From positions 1 through 8,923 of the forward strand of contig JADFYS010000065.1 of NCBI GenBank assembly GCA_015232955.1: 8,923 nt of DNA, in the 5' to 3' direction. The stretch's first letter is position 1. The number at the start of each line of letters is the position of its first letter. Below the pieces are notes generated by a model. That model saw only the letters and a list, made by a program, of their open reading frames with translations, was not told the origin of the DNA and ran no database searches. The translations under genes were made by a program, and so were the position numbers. Positions 6,687-8,923 of this stretch are shown piece by piece. The stretch comes from Gammaproteobacteria bacterium (GTDB taxonomy: Bacteria; Pseudomonadota; Gammaproteobacteria; Thiohalomonadales; Thiohalomonadaceae).

Positions 6687-7547
6687 CTATACAACGAGAA
6701 CATTGCGCAGTTTATTGAGCGCGCTCTTCTCCAGCTGGCGGATCCTTTCGGCGGAGACCTGATAGCGATCTCCCAGCTCCTGCAGGGTCAGACCCTTTTC
6801 ATTCCCCAACCAGCGACAGTTGATGATGTCTTGACTTCGTTTATCAAGGGTTTTTAGCGCCAGCGCCAGTTGGCGGTTGGAGTGCTCTTCCCACTGCTCA
6901 CTCTCGACCTCAGCGGAGGGTTCGTATCGTTCATCCTGAAGATAGGCAGAGGGGGCAACAATAGCGTTGTCTTCACTCTCTTCACTATCCGGTGAACCAT
7001 CGAACCCCATGTCACGGCTGCTCAGGCGAGACTCCATCTCCATCACATCGCGGGGGGTGACCCCCAGCTCACTGGCAACGGTCTCAACCTCACTCTTGTT
7101 AAACCAGCCGAGTCGCTTTTTGGAGCCACGCAGGTTGAAGAAGAGTTTTCTCTGCGCTTTGGTGGTCGCAACCTTCACAATGCGCCAGTTTTTGAGAATG
7201 AACTCGTGGATCTCCGCCCGTATCCAGTGAACGGCATAGGAGACTAGGCGCACCCCCATTGTCGGGTCAAACCGCTTCACCGCCTTCATCAGACCGATGT
7301 TCCCCTCCTGAATCAGATCGGTGTGGGCAAGACCATAGCCGCTGTAACCGCGGGCGATATGGATCACAAAGCGGAGGTGAGACATAATCAGTCTCTGAGC
7401 CGCTTCAATGTTATCCTCTTCGCGCAGCTTCATCCCCAGTTCGTACTCCTCTTCGGCACTTAGCATAGGGATCTGGTTGGCGCTATTGATGTAGGCGCTG
7501 AGGCTACCAACGGGTAATGGCAGTTGAAGTTCCGTCGAATTTGACAT
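6687..7547 (-). CDS. rpoH: RNA polymerase sigma-32 factor RpoH (heat-shock sigma factor)
   Basis: RpoH directs RNA polymerase to heat-shock promoters (chaperones, proteases). From the chosen ATG it has 286 residues (E. coli 284). The N-terminus contains PVGSLSAYI (12-20) and PMLSAEEE (27-34), matching the known RpoH start. Region 2 includes LIQEGNIGLMKAV (78-90) and RFDP-x5-RLVSYAVHWIRAEI (92-113). The RpoH box QRKLFFNLR is at 132-140, and region 4.2 carries the DNA-binding helix-turn-helix (about 253-280, LTLQELGDRY...ERIRQLE). The frame is open upstream to a TTG at 7670, but those 41 residues do not look like RpoH, and the ATG at 7547 has a proper ribosome binding site. Its AT-rich leader may act in temperature control. 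It is convergent with the PAP2 gene, 42 bases apart. The expected upstream neighbours ftsE-ftsX are absent. Confidence 0.97.
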   Translation of the reverse strand: MSNSTELQLPLPVGSLSAYINSANQIPMLSAEEEYELGMKLREEDNIEAAQRLIMSHLRFVIHIARGYSGYGLAHTDLIQEGNIGLMKAVKRFDPTMGVRLVSYAVHWIRAEIHEFILKNWRIVKVATTKAQRKLFFNLRGSKKRLGWFNKSEVETVASELGVTPRDVMEMESRLSSRDMGFDGSPDSEESEDNAIVAPSAYLQDERYEPSAEVESEQWEEHSNRQLALALKTLDKRSQDIINCRWLGNEKGLTLQELGDRYQVSAERIRQLEKSALNKLRNVLVV

Positions 7548-7555
7548 ATTGGAAT

Positions 7556-7559
7556 CCTC
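7556..7559 (-). promoter_or_regulatory. Ribosome binding site of rpoH
   Basis: GAGG on the minus strand lies 8 bases before the ATG at 7547. It is the clearest Shine-Dalgarno match among the minus-strand genes and decides the rpoH start against the longer open frame. It could be partly masked by base pairing with codons 5-8 or sit in the loop of a weak AU hairpin (see findings). Confidence 0.75.
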
Positions 7560-7580
7560 GAATATTAGAAAATTTATAAC

Positions 7581-7609
7581 ATAGTAATTCAGTTGGTTTT
7601 TGAATGCAA
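7581..7609 (-). promoter_or_regulatory. Candidate sigma-70 promoter proximal to rpoH
   Basis: On the minus strand TTGCAT (-35, 7604-7609) and TACTAT (-10, 7581-7586) are separated by 17 bases. Transcription would start near 7574 and leave a leader of about 27 nt before the rpoH ATG. The surrounding DNA is AT-rich, in contrast with the GC-rich genes around it. Both hexamers are imperfect (3/6 and 4/6 matches to consensus). Confidence 0.4.
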
Positions 7610-7648
7610 CCCTGTTGATTGAATCTGCTGGTCGTCTCTGATGCCGAA

Positions 7649-7675
7649 AAGGACAGAGTGGCTGTGCCAAAGTTC
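7649..7675 (-). promoter_or_regulatory. Weak sigma-E-like promoter candidate upstream of rpoH
   Basis: The minus strand carries GAACTT (7670-7675), an exact match to the core of the sigma-E -35 element, followed after 16 bases by TCCTT (7649-7653), a poor match to the sigma-E -10 element. In E. coli one rpoH promoter is read by sigma-E, which makes the position plausible. The weak -10 keeps confidence low. Confidence 0.22.
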
Positions 7676-7682
7676 ATCCGCC

Positions 7683-7691
7683 ATTGTACCA
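7683..7691 (-). promoter_or_regulatory. Candidate extended -10 promoter upstream of rpoH
   Basis: TGG directly followed by TACAAT on the minus strand forms an extended -10 element (TGn plus five of six consensus bases), about 135 bases before the rpoH ATG. No convincing -35 is present at the right distance, which extended -10 promoters can tolerate. It could be a distal rpoH promoter that isolates rpoH from the glycosyltransferase gene upstream. Confidence 0.3.
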
Positions 7692-7759
7692 GTTAATGAC
7701 CCGTAGATCTGCCCTGATGAAGCGATATGGTGCACTTCAGAAGGTGGGGAGGGCGAACA

Positions 7760-8788
7760 TCAGCCCACAGCAAGATAGTCGTGCCCTGCTTTGTAACCCC
7801 AAGACTCCAGTTGCGTTGAGATCTCCTCTTTTGCCCCATGGTTAGTCACATAGATGAGGATGAAAGGCCGCTGCCGGATCTGTTGTGGCATCACCAACCA
7901 GGTGGGAGCGACCACCTCTTTACCATCTACAAGGTTACCAATTTTGCGGGGATCGATGTCGATCCAGACTGCGTGGACAATCCCCTTAGAAAGAAGGTGC
8001 GCTGCCCGTTTTCGGCTTTTTCTGCCGGCGCCCCAGATCGCAAGGGGACGCTGTTGGCGTATCAGGGGCTCGTGTTGGAGGTAGTGCGCCCGCAGGGCGG
8101 TAAAAGCAGCACGGCTATAGCGGGGATCGCAGTGGGTGAGTCGTTGTGCACTATCTCGCCAGAAGAGGAGTGTCTGCGGTAGTTTGGCCATCTTGAGCCC
8201 CTGCTGACAGAGGCGTAACTGAAAGTCGTAGTCTTCAGGGAAGGGACCCTCTCGAAAACCACCCAACTGGAGGAAGATAGCGCGACGGAAAGTGGTGGAG
8301 GGGTTGGCAACGGGGAGCTCAACATAGATGTTGCGGGCGATCTCCTCGCTGCTGAGCAGGCTGTTCTGCCAGCGTAGGTATTCGTGACTGCCTTGCCCGA
8401 CTCGCTGTTCTGGAAAGAGTTGGACCCGGCTGCCAACTAACACAATATCGGGGTGGTGGCGAAGAAACTCCATCTGGAGAGCCAGACGCTGAGGGTGCAT
8501 CAGGTCATCGCCATCGATTCGGGCAAGGAGGGAGGATTGTGCCGCCTCTGCAGCAAAATTTGCGCTTGCGGTTACTCCATAGTGAGGGCGGAGAAAAAGA
8601 CGAATACGACGATCACCTGCCGCGAATCGGGCAACGATCTCTGCGGAACGGTCGCTGGACCCGTCATCGACGGCAATCAACTCCCATGTAGAGAGGGTCT
8701 GGGCGGTGATGGAGCGGAGGGTGGCTGCAATTGTGGTCGCACAGTTATAGAAGGGGAGGAGCACAGAGATCCGTGGTGACTGTTTCAA
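7760..8788 (-). CDS. Family 2 glycosyltransferase with extra C-terminal Rossmann-like domain
   Basis: From a TTG start the product has 342 residues. The N-terminal half is a GT-A fold of glycosyltransferase family 2: RISVLLPFYN (6-15) is the first strand, DDGSSD (41-46) binds the nucleotide sugar, DGDD (92-95) is the metal-binding DxD motif and PEDYDFQLRL (184-193) holds the likely catalytic acid. Residues from about 248 form a second domain with IWGAGRKSRKRA (251-262) and DIDPRKIGN (277-285), resembling a dinucleotide-binding or methyltransferase-type Rossmann fold. No membrane segment is seen, so it is probably a cytoplasmic enzyme of surface glycan synthesis. The start is uncertain: the frame stays open through the repeats at 8848-8923 to the window edge, but that part reads like translated repeat DNA. 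The TTG at 8788 sits nine residues before the conserved VLLPFYN strand; a weak GGA lies 7 bases ahead of it. Confidence 0.82.
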   Translation of the reverse strand: MKQSPRISVLLPFYNCATTIAATLRSITAQTLSTWELIAVDDGSSDRSAEIVARFAAGDRRIRLFLRPHYGVTASANFAAEAAQSSLLARIDGDDLMHPQRLALQMEFLRHHPDIVLVGSRVQLFPEQRVGQGSHEYLRWQNSLLSSEEIARNIYVELPVANPSTTFRRAIFLQLGGFREGPFPEDYDFQLRLCQQGLKMAKLPQTLLFWRDSAQRLTHCDPRYSRAAFTALRAHYLQHEPLIRQQRPLAIWGAGRKSRKRAAHLLSKGIVHAVWIDIDPRKIGNLVDGKEVVAPTWLVMPQQIRQRPFILIYVTNHGAKEEISTQLESWGYKAGHDYLAVG

Positions 8789-8847
8789 CCTAAAATCCGC
8801 AGTTGGACACCGTGAAGGGTGCGTTTGTGGTGGTGCAGTGCAACGGA

Positions 8848-8923
8848 GGCATGGATGCCGAAGGTACGAGTCCAAGGATGGACGAAGGTAGAACAATGCA
8901 CGACTGCATGGATGCAGGAGGTA
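8848..8923. repeat. Array of three GGATG-centred mini-hairpins with GA(A)GGTA tails
   Basis: Three units follow each other: GGCAT-GG-ATGCC (8848-8859), GTCCA-AGGA-TGGAC (8870-8883) and CTGCAT-GG-ATGCAG (8904-8917). Each is a perfect 5-6 bp inverted repeat whose arms differ between units, while the centre always contains GGATG. The first two are followed by GAAGGTA (8860-8866, 8884-8890), the third by GAGGTA (8918-8923). The GGATG centres are 23 and 34 bases apart. The array probably continues beyond the window. It lies in non-coding DNA upstream of the glycosyltransferase gene. Similar GGATG-type intergenic repeats occur, as I recall, in other gammaproteobacteria; their role is unknown. Confidence 0.7.

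Noticed and set aside
7548..7670. Upstream extension of rpoH by 41 residues from a TTG at 7670
   Set aside because: The extra residues do not resemble RpoH, while the ATG at 7547 has a proper ribosome binding site and gives the standard length.
7750..7765. GGGC/GCCC hairpin at the glycosyltransferase stop codon as a terminator
   Set aside because: Only four pairs, overlapping the coding end, and no T-run follows.
8848..8923. CRISPR array at the right edge
   Set aside because: Units are irregularly spaced, the repeats are not constant and no spacers of uniform length exist; only the hairpin centre and tail are shared.

Overview
The window looks like a chromosomal segment of a gammaproteobacterium of moderate to high GC content. 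The evidence is the gene order lptD-surA-pdxA-rsmA on the minus strand, a typical gammaproteobacterial cluster, plus an rpoH whose signature box matches the Escherichia coli one. I cannot name the genus. A Chromatiales or Thiotrichales-like organism is a guess from the compact layout and the style of the intergenic repeats.

Layout from left to right. Positions 1-225 are non-coding: a truncated palindromic intergenic element at the edge, a short direct repeat, and nested inverted repeats that may include the terminator of the operon to the right. Positions 226-6039 hold a tightly packed minus-strand operon, transcribed lptD (LPS insertion into the outer membrane), surA (periplasmic chaperone for outer-membrane proteins such as LptD), pdxA (pyridoxal phosphate synthesis), rsmA (16S rRNA dimethylation), then a small unassigned HExxH protein. 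In E. coli apaG and apaH follow rsmA, so the HExxH gene takes their place here. Positions 6033-6644 on the plus strand encode a secreted or membrane-anchored PAP2-type lipid phosphatase, whose start overlaps the lptD start head to head. Positions 6687-7547 on the minus strand encode RpoH (sigma-32), with an AT-rich leader and several promoter candidates. Positions 7760-8788 on the minus strand encode a family 2 glycosyltransferase with an extra C-terminal nucleotide-binding-like domain. Positions 8789-8923 are non-coding and end in an array of small hairpins centred on GGATG.

Taken together, the window is mainly about the cell envelope and its stress response. LptD and SurA build the outer membrane, the PAP2 enzyme probably acts on periplasmic lipid phosphates, the glycosyltransferase probably serves surface glycans, and RpoH controls the heat-shock response. 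I see no mobile element, phage, CRISPR array, tRNA or rRNA, and no convincing new multi-gene system. The parts most worth a second look are the HExxH protein coupled to rsmA, the GGATG hairpin array, the lptD/PAP2 start overlap and the rpoH leader.
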